Positions 1-8,963 of a DNA stretch of 64,000 nt are shown piece by piece. The position numbers and the translations under genes were made by a program. Location of the stretch: assembly GCF_022134585.1 (NCBI RefSeq), contig NZ_JAKNCT010000002.1, positions 1 through 64,000 on the forward strand, read 5' to 3'. This DNA comes from Mesosutterella porci (lineage in GTDB: Bacteria > Pseudomonadota > Gammaproteobacteria > Burkholderiales > Burkholderiaceae_F). The notes below the pieces were generated by a model that saw nothing but the letters and a program-made list of their open reading frames with translations, did no database searches and was not told where the DNA came from. The stretch's first letter is position 1, and every line of letters starts with the position of its first letter.

Positions 1-69
1 ATGCGGCAAGCGTTCGACAACAGCTTCTTCAAGCGGATGGGGCTTTTCAGCGTCATCAAGATGCAGTAA
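1..69 (+). CDS. group II intron reverse transcriptase/maturase, C-terminal 22 residues (partial)
   Basis: The reading frame is open from the window edge to TAA at 67-69 and encodes MRQAFDNSFFKRMGLFSVIK followed by MQ. The same ending, with two substitutions (VLEMQ for VIKMQ), closes the intron-encoded protein of the copy at 20877-22119. It is the extreme C-terminus of the maturase (X/D) part of the protein that helps the intron RNA splice and reinsert. Whether this copy's gene is intact upstream cannot be seen here. Confidence 0.7.
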   Translation: MRQAFDNSFFKRMGLFSVIKMQ

Positions 70-179
70 GCCCGCCTCTTACGTTTGAAAACCGCCGGAT
101 GCCGAACGGCATGTCCGCAGCCCTCACCGGGGCAATGCGGTGTAGGAGGGAGTAACCGTGAGGTCACTCTCTACCCGAT
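1..179 (+). mobile_element. 3' end of a group II intron (left copy)
   Basis: This stretch is about 97% identical (6 substitutions and a 2-nt indel) to 22051-22231, the 3' end of the complete intron later in the window. The match stops abruptly after ACCCGAT, so the intron 3' boundary is placed at 179, ending in AT as group II introns end in AY. After the reverse transcriptase stop at 67-69 there is a domain V-like hairpin (115-119 with 136-140, 120-123 with 130-133, AA bulge 134-135) and a domain VI-like hairpin (about 142-174). The 5' part of the intron lies outside the window. The domain names are my assignment; the boundary and repeat are visible directly. Confidence 0.8.
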
Positions 180-819
180 CGTTTGGTTTGGGCCTGTCCT
201 GCAGAGGAGAGTCTGGAATGTGAAGTGGATCCCGACGCCATCCAATATGCGTTTCCCCGCAAAGGAGGTAAAAGGAGCCTAATTAAAAGCACTGTGGCTG
301 CTGAATGCAAATGCCACAATGCTGCAGGTGGGGAAGGATGCAGCAAGCATCGTTTATTGCTGCGGTTGGATTCGTTCAGAAGCCATTTGCGATTAAACTT
401 CCCGCATTTCAGCGAGATGCCCGGAGCCTAGAACAATACAGGCGGGGCGGTTAGGCTGGTGGAGCTTTGCCTGGCAGAGTTCTCTTCGCTGGCTTCAAAA
501 GCCGAATCTGAACTTCATGCGGGCAACCTGGCTGAAAGAACGCTTAAAAAACTCAGCCGGATGCGTGGAGCTCTGCCATGTGGTGGCAAGGCCTTATGAG
601 CATCTTCACTTTCACAGGTGAAGCTGATGGCGCAGACAGAGGCTTTCTTGTGAAAAGCCACAGAAAAAAAACGTGAAGTCCTGCAGCCGGCATATTCGGT
701 TTTATGGTGTTAAAACGGCAATAGCCTCCCATGCCGGAAGACTCTGTATGGGAGGCGGCGGGAGCAGGCTCGGGAAGTTACTGAGGCTCCTGCCTGATTC
801 AAAGACAGGTGACGTAATC
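180..819. other. intergenic region between intron tail and mnmE
   Basis: About 640 bases with no gene I recognise. A 46-codon open frame runs from GTG at 459 to TGA at 597-599 with a GGGGCGG stretch just upstream. Its composition is protein-like, but it has no recognisable motif and I do not call it a gene. A 9-bp hairpin lies at 724-756. In related genomes the gene upstream of mnmE is usually yidC; nothing here resembles it, so the intron may sit between yidC and mnmE. Confidence 0.4.
724..756. other. 9-bp inverted repeat upstream of mnmE
   Basis: GCCTCCCAT (724-732) and ATGGGAGGC (748-756) are perfectly complementary around a 15-nt loop. There is no T-run after it, so it is not a typical intrinsic terminator. 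It lies 64 nt before the mnmE start and could be part of the mnmE leader. Confidence 0.45.
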
Positions 820-2181
820 ATGATGAGACAAGCAGAAGGAATCGTAGCAGTAGCGACCGCTCCTGGCAGAAGCGGAATTGGCGTTATCCGCTTTTCCGGC
901 GCAGAGTCAGCCTCCCTTGGATTGATAAAGGGGATGACTGGCATCTCTTCGCCGCAGCCCAGGCATGCTTATTTCACCTCTGTTTTAGATATGGCGGGCA
1001 AAGTCCTTGATAAAGGGATTGTGATTTGGTTCAAGGCTCCTCATTCTTATACTGGTGAGGATGTGGTTGAATTTCAGGTTCATGGCAATCCAGTGCTTCT
1101 GAATCTGATCATCAAAAATATTCTTGCCTTCGATAATTCCGTGCGCTTGGCTGAACCAGGGGAATTTACAAAAAGAGCGTTTCTTAATGGGAGGCTGGAT
1201 TTGGCTCAGGCGGAAGCGGTCATGGATTTCGTGAATGCGAGTTCCGAGAGTGCGTTGCGCGCCGCCAACCGTTCTCTCAGCGGCGGTTTTTCCAAAGAAT
1301 GCGAACAGATTGAAGAGGAGCTGATTGAATTAAGGACTCAGGTTGAAGCGATTCTTGATTTTCCTGAGGAAGAGATTGATGCTCTTCAGGAGGGAAAGAT
1401 TAACGAAAAAATAGGCGGGATCAGTGCTCATCTTCAAACAGTCATCCGAACAGCTGATCAAGGGCAGTTGCTGCAGGAAGGAGCTGTTGTCGTTCTGGTT
1501 GGAAGTCCTAATGTCGGGAAATCGAGCCTGCTGAATCGCCTTTCTGAAAAAGATGTGGCCATCGTGACAGAGGTTCCGGGAACTACCCGGGATTTGCTAG
1601 GGAACGCCATTTTGATTAATGGAGTTCGGGTTCAGCTGGTGGATACCGCTGGTCTGCGGCAGACCGACGATGTGGTTGAGTCCGCTGGAATCAGCAGGAC
1701 ATTGAAGCAGATAGAAAAGGCTGATATGGTTTTGCACCTCGAGGCATGCAATGTTTCCCAGTCTCCTTCTACGCTTGAGCTTATTCATGAGCACTTGCCC
1801 GAGGGTACGCCTGTGCTTCATGTGGTAAACAAAATTGATTTGCTTGAGGAGCCTTTTAAATCTTCGGCTGACAGAATCGGTATATCAGCTAAATTTGGGA
1901 CTGGAATAGAAGATCTTAAGCGCGCGATTCTGAAAATTGTGGGTTTTGACGGTACCGTGCAATCTGTTTATATGGCCCGCAGAAGGCATCTCGAGGAACT
2001 TCGGAAGGCACAGAATCATGTCAGTCAGGCTAAGGACATATTGAATTCCTCTGCTAGGCAGCTGGACTTGGTGGCAGAGGAGCTCAGGCTTGCCGGTACT
2101 GCGATGGGACGGATCCTTGGAGAGTTTTCTTCTGACGATTTGCTTGGGAAAATTTTCAGTACATTCTGCATCGGCAAATAA
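820..2181 (+). CDS. mnmE: tRNA uridine-5-carboxymethylaminomethyl modification GTPase MnmE
   Basis: MnmE, with MnmG, installs the (carboxymethyl)aminomethyl group at C5 of the wobble uridine of certain tRNAs. The N-terminal folate-binding domain begins MRQAEGIVAVATAPGRSGIG. A G domain inserted in the helical domain shows the P-loop GSPNVGKS (about residues 224-231), DTAG and NKID, and the protein ends in the invariant CIGK whose Cys is needed for activity. The frame is open back to 673, but ATG 820 is preferred because AGGTGA lies at 806-811 and the N-terminus then matches the family. The 453 aa length is normal. mnmG follows after a 90-nt gap that carries a parS-like site. Confidence 0.97.
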   Translation: MMRQAEGIVAVATAPGRSGIGVIRFSGAESASLGLIKGMTGISSPQPRHAYFTSVLDMAGKVLDKGIVIWFKAPHSYTGEDVVEFQVHGNPVLLNLIIKNILAFDNSVRLAEPGEFTKRAFLNGRLDLAQAEAVMDFVNASSESALRAANRSLSGGFSKECEQIEEELIELRTQVEAILDFPEEEIDALQEGKINEKIGGISAHLQTVIRTADQGQLLQEGAVVVLVGSPNVGKSSLLNRLSEKDVAIVTEVPGTTRDLLGNAILINGVRVQLVDTAGLRQTDDVVESAGISRTLKQIEKADMVLHLEACNVSQSPSTLELIHEHLPEGTPVLHVVNKIDLLEEPFKSSADRIGISAKFGTGIEDLKRAILKIVGFDGTVQSVYMARRRHLEELRKAQNHVSQAKDILNSSARQLDLVAEELRLAGTAMGRILGEFSSDDLLGKIFSTFCIGK

Positions 2182-2229
2182 CTTTAGCTCTGTCTTTGCT
2201 GTATTGTTTCGGTGATGCACGCGAAGCAA

Positions 2230-2245
2230 TGTTCCACGTGAAACA
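2230..2245. promoter_or_regulatory. parS-like ParB-binding site (one mismatch)
   Basis: TGTTCCACGTGAAACA differs from the widely conserved chromosomal parS sequence TGTTTCACGTGAAACA by one base, which spoils perfect symmetry. It lies in the mnmE-mnmG gap. A perfect site is 1.4 kb downstream and parAB about 3 kb downstream, which supports a real site rather than chance. Confidence 0.75.
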
Positions 2246-2271
2246 AGGCTATTGTCTTCTCTGAGGAAAAA

Positions 2272-4173
2272 ATGGATTTTCCAATCGTGTTTGATGTCGT
2301 GGTAGTGGGTGGCGGCCATGCAGGAATAGAAGCGGCTCTGGTCTCAGCCAGAGCGGGCTGCAGAACTTTGCTACTGACGCACAATATGGACACCTTGGGG
2401 CAGATGTCCTGCAATCCATCGATTGGAGGCATTGGCAAGGGGCAGCTTGTTCATGAGATCGACGCTATGGGTGGTGCAATGGGGCGCGCCGCTGACTTGG
2501 CCGGAATTCAGATGCGTATTCTCAATGACTCAAAAGGGCCTGCCGTACGGTCTACGCGTGCTCAAATCGACCGTGAACTTTATAAGGCGGCGATGAGGTC
2601 ATTTCTGGAAAATCAGGAGAATCTCTATATTTTCCAGGAAGCAGCGGATGATTTAATAGTCGTCAATGGACAAGCGGCTGGGGTAGTGTCAAAAACAGGG
2701 GTCCGATTTCATTCGGCCTGTGTTGTTATATGCTCGGGCACTTTTCTGCATGGCCTTATTCATGTCGGCCTTCAGCATTATCCAGCCGGCAGGATTGGAG
2801 ATCCGCCTTCCATCAGACTTGCTGATCGCCTGATTGAACTTGGCATGCCGCAGGGGCGGCTGAAGACGGGAACTCCTCCCCGGATTGACGGAAGATCCAT
2901 TAACTTCGATGAGTGCGAAAGGCAAGATGTCCCTGCGGAACCTTTGCCTTATTTTTCCTGGAAGGAAAATGTGCCTCACCCTCGCCAGCTGCCTTGCTTT
3001 ATTACAAGGACTAATCCGAGGGTGCATGAGATTATCCTGGGTTCTCTTGACCGATCTCCCATTTATACGGGCGTAATTACCGGTGTCGGGCCGCGCTATT
3101 GCCCTTCTATTGAGACGAAAATCGTGAGATTTAAGGGCAAGGATAGCCATCAGGTTTTCCTCGAGCCCGAAGGGTTGCACAGCAACGTCTTCTATCCCAA
3201 TGGCGTTTCGACGAGCCTGCCTTTTGATGTTCAACTGGAGATGGTGCACGCCATGAAGGGGCTCGAGAATGCTTATCTCCTGCGTCCTGGATATGCCATT
3301 GAATATGATTATTACGATCCGCGGGGGCTGAAGAAATCGCTCGAGACAAAGAAGATGCCGAATTTGTTTTTTGCCGGTCAGATCAACGGAACAACGGGCT
3401 ATGAAGAGGCTGCAGCGCAGGGGCTTTTAGCAGGCATTAATGCAGCATTGAGAGCGAAGGGAAAGGATTCCTGGGTTCCCCGGCGAGACGAAGCATACCT
3501 AGGGGTCATGGTCGACGATTTGACCACCAAGGGTGTGACGGAACCCTACCGCATGTTTACTTCGAGGGCGGAATACCGACTTAATTTGCGAGAAGACAAT
3601 GCCGACGCACGACTCACTCCTCAGGCGAGGAACCTGGGTGTCGTAACCAATGAGCAATGGGATTTTTTCTGCAGAAAACAGGAAGATGTTTCACGTGAAA
3701 CACAGCGTCTCAAAACTACATGGGTTCACCCGTCGGAGTTGGAGCCAGGGGAAGCAGCTAGAGTGTTGGGATCAAACGTTGAACATGAATACTCCCTCAA
3801 GCAGCTTCTGTCCCGGCCTGAAGTACGCTATCGGGATTTAATGGGGCTTAAGTTGCACGAAGGCAGATCTCTTGCCCCGGATCGGGATCTGACGGACCGT
3901 GAGGTACGTGAAATTGAGATTGCTTTCAAATATGAAGGTTACATTGCCAGGCAGAAAGATGAGATCGACAGGGCTCTGAGGAATGAAATGCAGAGAATTC
4001 CTGCTGACTTAAATTACGATGATGTCCGGGGGCTTTCCTTTGAAGTAAGGGAGAAGCTGAAGGAAATTAAGCCGGAAACCATTGGGCAGGCCGGAAGGAT
4101 TTCTGGAGTCACTCCGGCAGCAGTGTCTTTACTTTTGATTTACCTCTCAAAAAGTAAAAGGATGAGGGCATGA
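2272..4173 (+). CDS. mnmG: tRNA uridine-5-carboxymethylaminomethyl modification enzyme MnmG
   Basis: MnmG is the FAD-dependent partner of MnmE in wobble-uridine modification. The N-terminal dinucleotide-binding fold [13 protein letters not shown] is at about residues 9-21. The family signatures [15 protein letters not shown] and [16 protein letters not shown] are present, as is the C-terminal helical GidA-associated part with the usual YEGYIARQ. The 633 aa length fits the family. The start is ATG 2272, about 5 nt after a GAGGA ribosome-binding-like stretch (2262-2266). The last codons overlap rsmG by ATGA (4170-4173), so the two are translationally coupled. A perfect parS site lies inside the gene at 3687-3702, encoding part of DVSRETQ. 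Confidence 0.97.
   Translation: MDFPIVFDVVVVGGGHAGIEAALVSARAGCRTLLLTHNMDTLGQMSCNPSIGGIGKGQLVHEIDAMGGAMGRAADLAGIQMRILNDSKGPAVRSTRAQIDRELYKAAMRSFLENQENLYIFQEAADDLIVVNGQAAGVVSKTGVRFHSACVVICSGTFLHGLIHVGLQHYPAGRIGDPPSIRLADRLIELGMPQGRLKTGTPPRIDGRSINFDECERQDVPAEPLPYFSWKENVPHPRQLPCFITRTNPRVHEIILGSLDRSPIYTGVITGVGPRYCPSIETKIVRFKGKDSHQVFLEPEGLHSNVFYPNGVSTSLPFDVQLEMVHAMKGLENAYLLRPGYAIEYDYYDPRGLKKSLETKKMPNLFFAGQINGTTGYEEAAAQGLLAGINAALRAKGKDSWVPRRDEAYLGVMVDDLTTKGVTEPYRMFTSRAEYRLNLREDNADARLTPQARNLGVVTNEQWDFFCRKQEDVSRETQRLKTTWVHPSELEPGEAARVLGSNVEHEYSLKQLLSRPEVRYRDLMGLKLHEGRSLAPDRDLTDREVREIEIAFKYEGYIARQKDEIDRALRNEMQRIPADLNYDDVRGLSFEVREKLKEIKPETIGQAGRISGVTPAAVSLLLIYLSKSKRMRA
3687..3702. promoter_or_regulatory. 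parS, perfect ParB-binding palindrome inside mnmG
   Basis: TGTTTCACGTGAAACA is an exact copy of the conserved chromosomal parS palindrome. It is embedded in the mnmG coding sequence without disturbing the frame. ParB (encoded at 6342-7253) would nucleate here and spread, loading SMC and marking the origin region for ParA-driven segregation. Confidence 0.92.
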
Positions 4174-4823
4174 ATGACGAAGCATTGAAAAAGCTGAGGC
4201 TTGGTCTCGATGATCTCGAGCTTTCGCTGTCCTCAGTCCAGCAGTCTGTTTTGCTGGATTACCTTGAGCTGCTCGCCCGATGGAATCGGGTTTTTAATCT
4301 GACTTCCATTGAGTCTGTTCAGGAAGGAGTGACGAGGCATCTGCTTGACTGTCTGTCCCTTGTTCCCTATCTCCGAGACAGGGGCGTGGCGGAGGATGCC
4401 AAGATTATCGACGTTGGGTCCGGCGGAGGCCTCCCGGCTGTTGTGTTGTCTGTCTGCTTTCCAAAGGCAGAAATTATTTCGATCGATGCTGTTGGGAAAA
4501 AAAGCAGGTTTGTCTCACAGGCTGCTGCCCAGCTGAGGTTACCCAATCTTCAGGCCGTTCATGCAAGGATAGAGGATTGCAGAGACCTTTCTGCTGATCT
4601 GGCCGTTTGTCGCGCGTTTTCCTCCCTTAGGCTTTTTCTTTCCCTAACAGAGCACTGCGTGCGGCTCGGCGGGACATGGATTGCCATGAAGGGCAAGAGG
4701 CCGGACAGCGAAATGAAGGATCTCCCTGAAAATTTCTTTGTAAGCGATGTCAGATACCCGGTCCGGGTGCCCGGGTTACAGGAAGATAGGACATTTGTGG
4801 AAATCAAAAGAAAGGGGACTTGA
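4170..4823 (+). CDS. rsmG: 16S rRNA (guanine-N7) methyltransferase RsmG
   Basis: RsmG methylates N7 of G527 (E. coli numbering) in 16S rRNA using S-adenosylmethionine. The 217 aa protein shows the family N-terminus with [10 protein letters not shown] (about residues 38-47), the SAM-binding glycine loop [13 protein letters not shown] (about 74-86) and an [10 protein letters not shown] acidic-loop segment. It starts at an ATGA overlap with mnmG, the standard mnmG-rsmG arrangement. A 44-nt gap separates it from the MarC-family gene. Confidence 0.95.
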   Translation: MNDEALKKLRLGLDDLELSLSSVQQSVLLDYLELLARWNRVFNLTSIESVQEGVTRHLLDCLSLVPYLRDRGVAEDAKIIDVGSGGGLPAVVLSVCFPKAEIISIDAVGKKSRFVSQAAAQLRLPNLQAVHARIEDCRDLSADLAVCRAFSSLRLFLSLTEHCVRLGGTWIAMKGKRPDSEMKDLPENFFVSDVRYPVRVPGLQEDRTFVEIKRKGT

Positions 4824-4867
4824 GAGGGGTCTGGGCTGTTCGCGTAGATCCTATGCCGGAGGTTTAA

Positions 4868-5518
4868 ATGTTCGATACTTTTCTGCAGTCATTCCTGTTA
4901 GTGTTTGCCACATTCCTGCCTATCATGAACCCTTTCGGGGGAGCCATGTTTTTTTTAACCCTGACTCAGGGGGTCAGGGTCGACATGAGGGCGAGAATCA
5001 CCAACAGGATGGCTCTCTTCTGCTTCATCGTTCTCATGGTTTCTATTTTTGCCGGTCGCCTCATTCTGTCCTTTTTTGGAATTTCTTTAGCGGTGCTTCA
5101 AGTTGGAGGCGGTCTTGTTCTTGTTTCAGCCGGGTGGCAGGCGCTTCATGCGCCTGTTCATACCGGGGATGTTGAAGACAAAGGCTTGTCTGATCGAAGC
5201 GACACTGAACTCATGTCCATGGCTTTTTATCCTCTGACCCTTCCTTTGACAACGGGGCCGGGAACAATTGCGGCGGCCGCAGCGATCGGATCTAGCCAGA
5301 CGGGAAGCATTGCGACTATTTTCGGCTGCATCGCTGCTTCAATAGCCATTACGCTGCTCACATGGGTTTGTTTCCGCTTCAGTGACAAAATTCCTAAAGC
5401 TGTGGGTGCGGCTGGTGCGGATGCGTTGGCCAGGCTGTTTGCTTTCATCCTTGTATGCATTGGCATCAGCGTTTTCTGGCAAGGATTTTCTTCTCTTTGG
5501 ACGACTCTTCCACAATAG
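4868..5518 (+). CDS. MarC family integral membrane protein
   Basis: A 216 aa hydrophobic protein with about six membrane segments. The N-terminal PIMNPFGG and the later FYPLTLPLTTGPGTIA are the two paired Pro/Gly-rich repeats typical of the MarC (UPF0056) family. The family's transported substrate is not settled. GGAGG at 4858-4862 places the start at ATG 4868. Relatives often have a LysE-type transporter between rsmG and parA; here a MarC-type protein holds that place. parA starts 14 nt after its stop. Confidence 0.85.
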   Translation: MFDTFLQSFLLVFATFLPIMNPFGGAMFFLTLTQGVRVDMRARITNRMALFCFIVLMVSIFAGRLILSFFGISLAVLQVGGGLVLVSAGWQALHAPVHTGDVEDKGLSDRSDTELMSMAFYPLTLPLTTGPGTIAAAAAIGSSQTGSIATIFGCIAASIAITLLTWVCFRFSDKIPKAVGAAGADALARLFAFILVCIGISVFWQGFSSLWTTLPQ

Positions 5519-5532
5519 GACAAGGCGCGAAT

Positions 5533-6327
5533 ATGGCTCGTATATTTTGTGTGGCTAACCAAAAGGGCGGTGTCGGGAAGACGACCACATGTATTAATCT
5601 GGCCGCAGCCCTGTCGCTAAAAGGGCAAAGAGTGCTGATGATTGATCTTGATCCCCAAGGCAACGGAACAATGGGAAGCGGGATAGATAAAAGAACACTG
5701 AAAAATTCCGTTTATCAGCTTTTAATCGGTTCCTCCAGGTTTGATGATGTCGTGGTGCGCGCTTTGCCGGAATATGCCAAAGGCAGCTATGACCTTCTGC
5801 CTTCTAACAGGGATCTGGCTGGAGCTGAAGTCGAGCTGGTAGACATTGCACACCGTGATTTTCGACTGAGAGACGAATTGGCCGAAAAACTGTCTGACTA
5901 CGACTTCATCCTGATTGACTGTTCTCCCAGCATTTCGCTTTTGACGCTGAACGCACTTTGCTGCGCCCAGGGAGTCATTATTCCCATGCAGTGCGAGTAC
6001 TTTGCTCTAGAAGGACTGACGGACCTGGTCGAGACAGTAAAATTTGTGCATCTGCAGAAAAACCGTTACCTTGACACCATTGGACTTCTGAGAGTGATGT
6101 TCGATTCACGCATTACCCTTCAGGAACAAGTGAGCGATCAGCTCAAAAGTCATTTCGGCGACCGTGTGTTTGATACAGTGATTCCGAGGAATGTCAGACT
6201 AGCGGAAGCTCCGAGTTACGGCGTTCCCGGCGTTTTGTATGACCCGTCCTGCAAGGGGGCCAAGGCTTACAAGGCGTTTGCTTCGGAAATCTTGGCTAAA
6301 ACCAAAAGTCAGTCCACCCCCTCATAG
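5533..6327 (+). CDS. parA: chromosome partitioning ATPase ParA (Soj)
   Basis: ParA is a Walker-type ATPase that forms a gradient on the nucleoid and moves ParB-parS complexes to segregate replicated origins. The deviant Walker A motif KGGVGKTT (residues 11-18) with its signature lysine is visible, as are LIDLDPQGN and the Walker B segment FILIDCSPS. The frame opens earlier (5455, inside marC), but ATG 5533, preceded by AAGG at 5522-5525, gives the normal MARIFCVANQKGG start and a 264 aa length. parB follows 14 nt later. Confidence 0.96.
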   Translation: MARIFCVANQKGGVGKTTTCINLAAALSLKGQRVLMIDLDPQGNGTMGSGIDKRTLKNSVYQLLIGSSRFDDVVVRALPEYAKGSYDLLPSNRDLAGAEVELVDIAHRDFRLRDELAEKLSDYDFILIDCSPSISLLTLNALCCAQGVIIPMQCEYFALEGLTDLVETVKFVHLQKNRYLDTIGLLRVMFDSRITLQEQVSDQLKSHFGDRVFDTVIPRNVRLAEAPSYGVPGVLYDPSCKGAKAYKAFASEILAKTKSQSTPS

Positions 6328-6341
6328 TAAGGAGTTGAAAG

Positions 6342-7253
6342 ATGGCGTTAAAAAGAAAGGCTCTAGGCAGAGGGCTCGGGGCGCTCGGACTCGGTAGCGC
6401 CAAGGAAATCTTTGACAATGAAGTTCCGGAAAAAGACAAAGGCGCGAATCCTGTACCTAAGGAAGGAGGCCTTGCTGAATTGCCGATAGATTGCCTGCAG
6501 CCCGGAAAGTATCAGCCGCGCACGCATATGGATCCCGAGTCGATTGCTTCATTGTCTGCGTCCATAAAATCCCAGGGGCTGATGTCGCCGCTTCTGGTCC
6601 GTTCGGTCGGGCCTCAGCGCTGGGAAATCATTGCCGGGGAAAGACGTTACCGCGCGGCCAAAATGGCTGGTATGAAAACCATACCCGTCATCATTCGGGA
6701 TGTTCCGGATAAACAGGCTCTGTCTCTCTCGTTAATTGAAAACATACAAAGAGAGGGTCTCAACCCAATAGAAGAAGCTCAAGGGATGATCCGTCTGATG
6801 AAAGAGTTCAATATGACCCAGGATCAGATGTCTGAAGCTCTTGGGAAAAGCCGCCCGGCTATCTCCAATACTCTGCGGCTTCTTAAGCTGACTCCGCAGG
6901 TGCAGAACCTTCTGATGGCCGATAAGATCGATATGGGGCATGCGCGCGCGTTGATTCCCCTGAAGCCTGACGATCAGATTTTTGTCGCCAATCAGATTGT
7001 GATGAAAGGGCTGTCGGTCAGAGAGACGGAAAGGACCGTATCTGCTCTTTTGTCCGAGGGGCGTAAAAAGACAGTCAAAAAAACGGCCAAAAAAACGAGG
7101 GATATCCTTCATATAGAGGAGTCACTGTCCGATACATTCGGTGCTGAAGTGAAACTCTCCGCTGAAACTAGAGAAAAGGGTAAAATAACAATTAAATACA
7201 CTAGCTTAGATCAATTAAACGAGCTGCTTGAACGTCTGGGGTATACCTCTTAA
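6342..7253 (+). CDS. parB: chromosome partitioning protein ParB (Spo0J)
   Basis: ParB is a CTP-dependent DNA clamp that loads at parS and spreads. The 303 aa protein has the N-terminal LGRGLGALG motif that contacts ParA, the CTP-binding GERRYRAAK motif (about residues 104-112), the LIENIQREGLNPIEEA segment, the DNA-binding helix-turn-helix around SEALGKSRPAISNTLRLLKL, and a lysine-rich linker before a C-terminal dimerisation domain. AAGGAG at 6329-6334 is an excellent ribosome site. Its targets are probably the parS sites at 2230 and 3687. Confidence 0.96.
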   Translation: MALKRKALGRGLGALGLGSAKEIFDNEVPEKDKGANPVPKEGGLAELPIDCLQPGKYQPRTHMDPESIASLSASIKSQGLMSPLLVRSVGPQRWEIIAGERRYRAAKMAGMKTIPVIIRDVPDKQALSLSLIENIQREGLNPIEEAQGMIRLMKEFNMTQDQMSEALGKSRPAISNTLRLLKLTPQVQNLLMADKIDMGHARALIPLKPDDQIFVANQIVMKGLSVRETERTVSALLSEGRKKTVKKTAKKTRDILHIEESLSDTFGAEVKLSAETREKGKITIKYTSLDQLNELLERLGYTS

Positions 7254-7360
7254 GAGGTGTTGCTGTTAGTCCGTGGTAGTTGTTTTTTGTTTCTTGTACT
7301 ACTTCATATTGGTAGTTGTTGAAACAAACGCTTACTTTTAAAATTAGCTGGATTTTCTGG

Positions 7361-7741
7361 ATGAAGGGCTCTTTTTGCGGTGTGGAAAGCGACGGATGGC
7401 ATAATGCGTTGCTTTCCTATGTCTCGTGCGGCGCAGTGCTGGCGATAGCTGGTGGCGTTGCTGCCGGGTGGAACGGTTTTATTTCTTCCCTGCTAGCCTC
7501 GGGATCATATATTTTTCCTTCCGCTCTGCTTATGGCGGTGGTTGCTGCGGTAACCCCACGTCAGCCGCATATAGGGGCGGTTCTTCTCCAGATAGGGATT
7601 TTTGTTAGGACATTGACAGCGATAGGCCTCATGTGCCTTGCGGCTTGGTCTTACCAGAATCTCTGTTGGCCAGTGTTTCTAATTTCACTGTTCATAGTAG
7701 CTAGCGCTCCTATGGCAGGACAGCTTCTACTGAAGAAATAA
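7361..7741 (+). CDS. atpI: ATP synthase subunit I (AtpI)
   Basis: A small membrane protein of about 126 aa with four hydrophobic segments, directly before atpB, as AtpI is in most proteobacterial atp operons. AtpI helps assemble the c-ring and may assist Mg2+ supply. Sequence conservation in this family is weak, so the call rests on size, hydrophobicity and position. The start is uncertain: ATG 7361 is used here, but the frame is open to tandem TTG codons at 7316/7319 preceded by GGTAG. Confidence 0.8.
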   Translation: MKGSFCGVESDGWHNALLSYVSCGAVLAIAGGVAAGWNGFISSLLASGSYIFPSALLMAVVAAVTPRQPHIGAVLLQIGIFVRTLTAIGLMCLAAWSYQNLCWPVFLISLFIVASAPMAGQLLLKK

Positions 7742-7753
7742 GGAAAGGCTTTT

Positions 7754-8581
7754 ATGTCCTCTCTTCCAACTGCCACTGAATATATTCGACATCACCTGGC
7801 GAACCTTGCCTCAAGCAAGCAGGCGTCTATTGTCGATTTTTCAGTTATTAACTACGATACGCTGTTCTTTTCCATCCTCATCATGGCCATTGCTCTGTGG
7901 CTCCTCTACAAGGCCGCCAACAAGGCAACGGATGGTGTTCCTGGAAAATGGCAGTGCGCTGTTGAGATGATGGTGGAGTTTGTGAATACGCAGGCCCGCA
8001 CTCTCATTCACGGGGACAGGACCTTCATTGCTCCGCTCGGACTGACGGTTTTCGTCTGGGTGACCTTGATGAACTGCATCGACCTGCTTCCGGTCGATCT
8101 CCTTCCCAAGATTGCTTCTCTGCTCGGCTTTGAGCATCTCAGGCCTTTGCCGACAGCCGATTTGAACGGCACTCTCGGCATTTCCGTCGGCGTGCTGCTG
8201 CTCATGATTTATTACGGGTTTAAGGCTCACGGATTCGCCGGGTTCTTCAAGGGGCTGATCACAGCTCCGTTTGGTGCCAATCCGCTTCTTTGGCCTTTTA
8301 ACCTGGTTCTCAATATCATCGAATATTTGGCCAAATGCGTTTCCCTTGGGATGCGACTGTTTGGCAATATGTATGCAGGCGAACTGCTGTTCTTCCTGCT
8401 GGCATTGTTGGGAGGCTACGCCCTCAGCTTCGGTGTTGTCGGCGGAACGCTCAGCACGCTCGGGCAGATTGTGGGAGGTCTTGGCTGGTGGCTTTTCCAC
8501 GTTCTGATCGTTTTGTTACAGGCCTTCATTATGATGATGCTGACCTTGGTTTACTTGGGTCAGGCGCATGAAAGCCATTGA
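7754..8581 (+). CDS. atpB: F-type ATP synthase subunit a
   Basis: Subunit a forms the proton half-channels against the c-ring. The 275 aa membrane protein contains SLGMRLFGNMYAGELL with the essential arginine facing the c-ring carboxylate, and the C-terminal LQAFIMMMLTLVYLGQAHE typical of the family. It starts at ATG 7754 behind AAGGAAAGG, 12 nt after atpI. It is the first Fo gene in the order atpIBEFHAGDC. Confidence 0.96.
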   Translation: MSSLPTATEYIRHHLANLASSKQASIVDFSVINYDTLFFSILIMAIALWLLYKAANKATDGVPGKWQCAVEMMVEFVNTQARTLIHGDRTFIAPLGLTVFVWVTLMNCIDLLPVDLLPKIASLLGFEHLRPLPTADLNGTLGISVGVLLLMIYYGFKAHGFAGFFKGLITAPFGANPLLWPFNLVLNIIEYLAKCVSLGMRLFGNMYAGELLFFLLALLGGYALSFGVVGGTLSTLGQIVGGLGWWLFHVLIVLLQAFIMMMLTLVYLGQAHESH

Positions 8582-8643
8582 TTTAACATTTTTTTGTTCA
8601 ACTTCTTTACCTCTAACCAAGAAGATCTTAAGGAGTCTTTTAA

Positions 8644-8881
<238 letters not shown>

Positions 8882-8883
<2 letters not shown>

Positions 8884-8937
8884 AAAGTTAAAAACACTTT
8901 TTAGTTTGTGTTGAACGCTGTTCCTTTAAGGGAACAG
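8882..8937 (+). promoter_or_regulatory. paired hairpins in the atpE-atpF gap
   Basis: AAAAAGT (8882-8888) can pair with ACTTTTT (8896-8902), and CTGTTCC (8918-8924) pairs perfectly with GGAACAG (8931-8937) around a 6-nt loop. The second hairpin is not followed by a T-run. Placed after the high-copy subunit c gene, such hairpins could protect atpE mRNA or reduce downstream expression. This role is inference. Confidence 0.5.
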
Positions 8938-8963
8938 ATGTTTAACCTTAATGGGACTCAATA

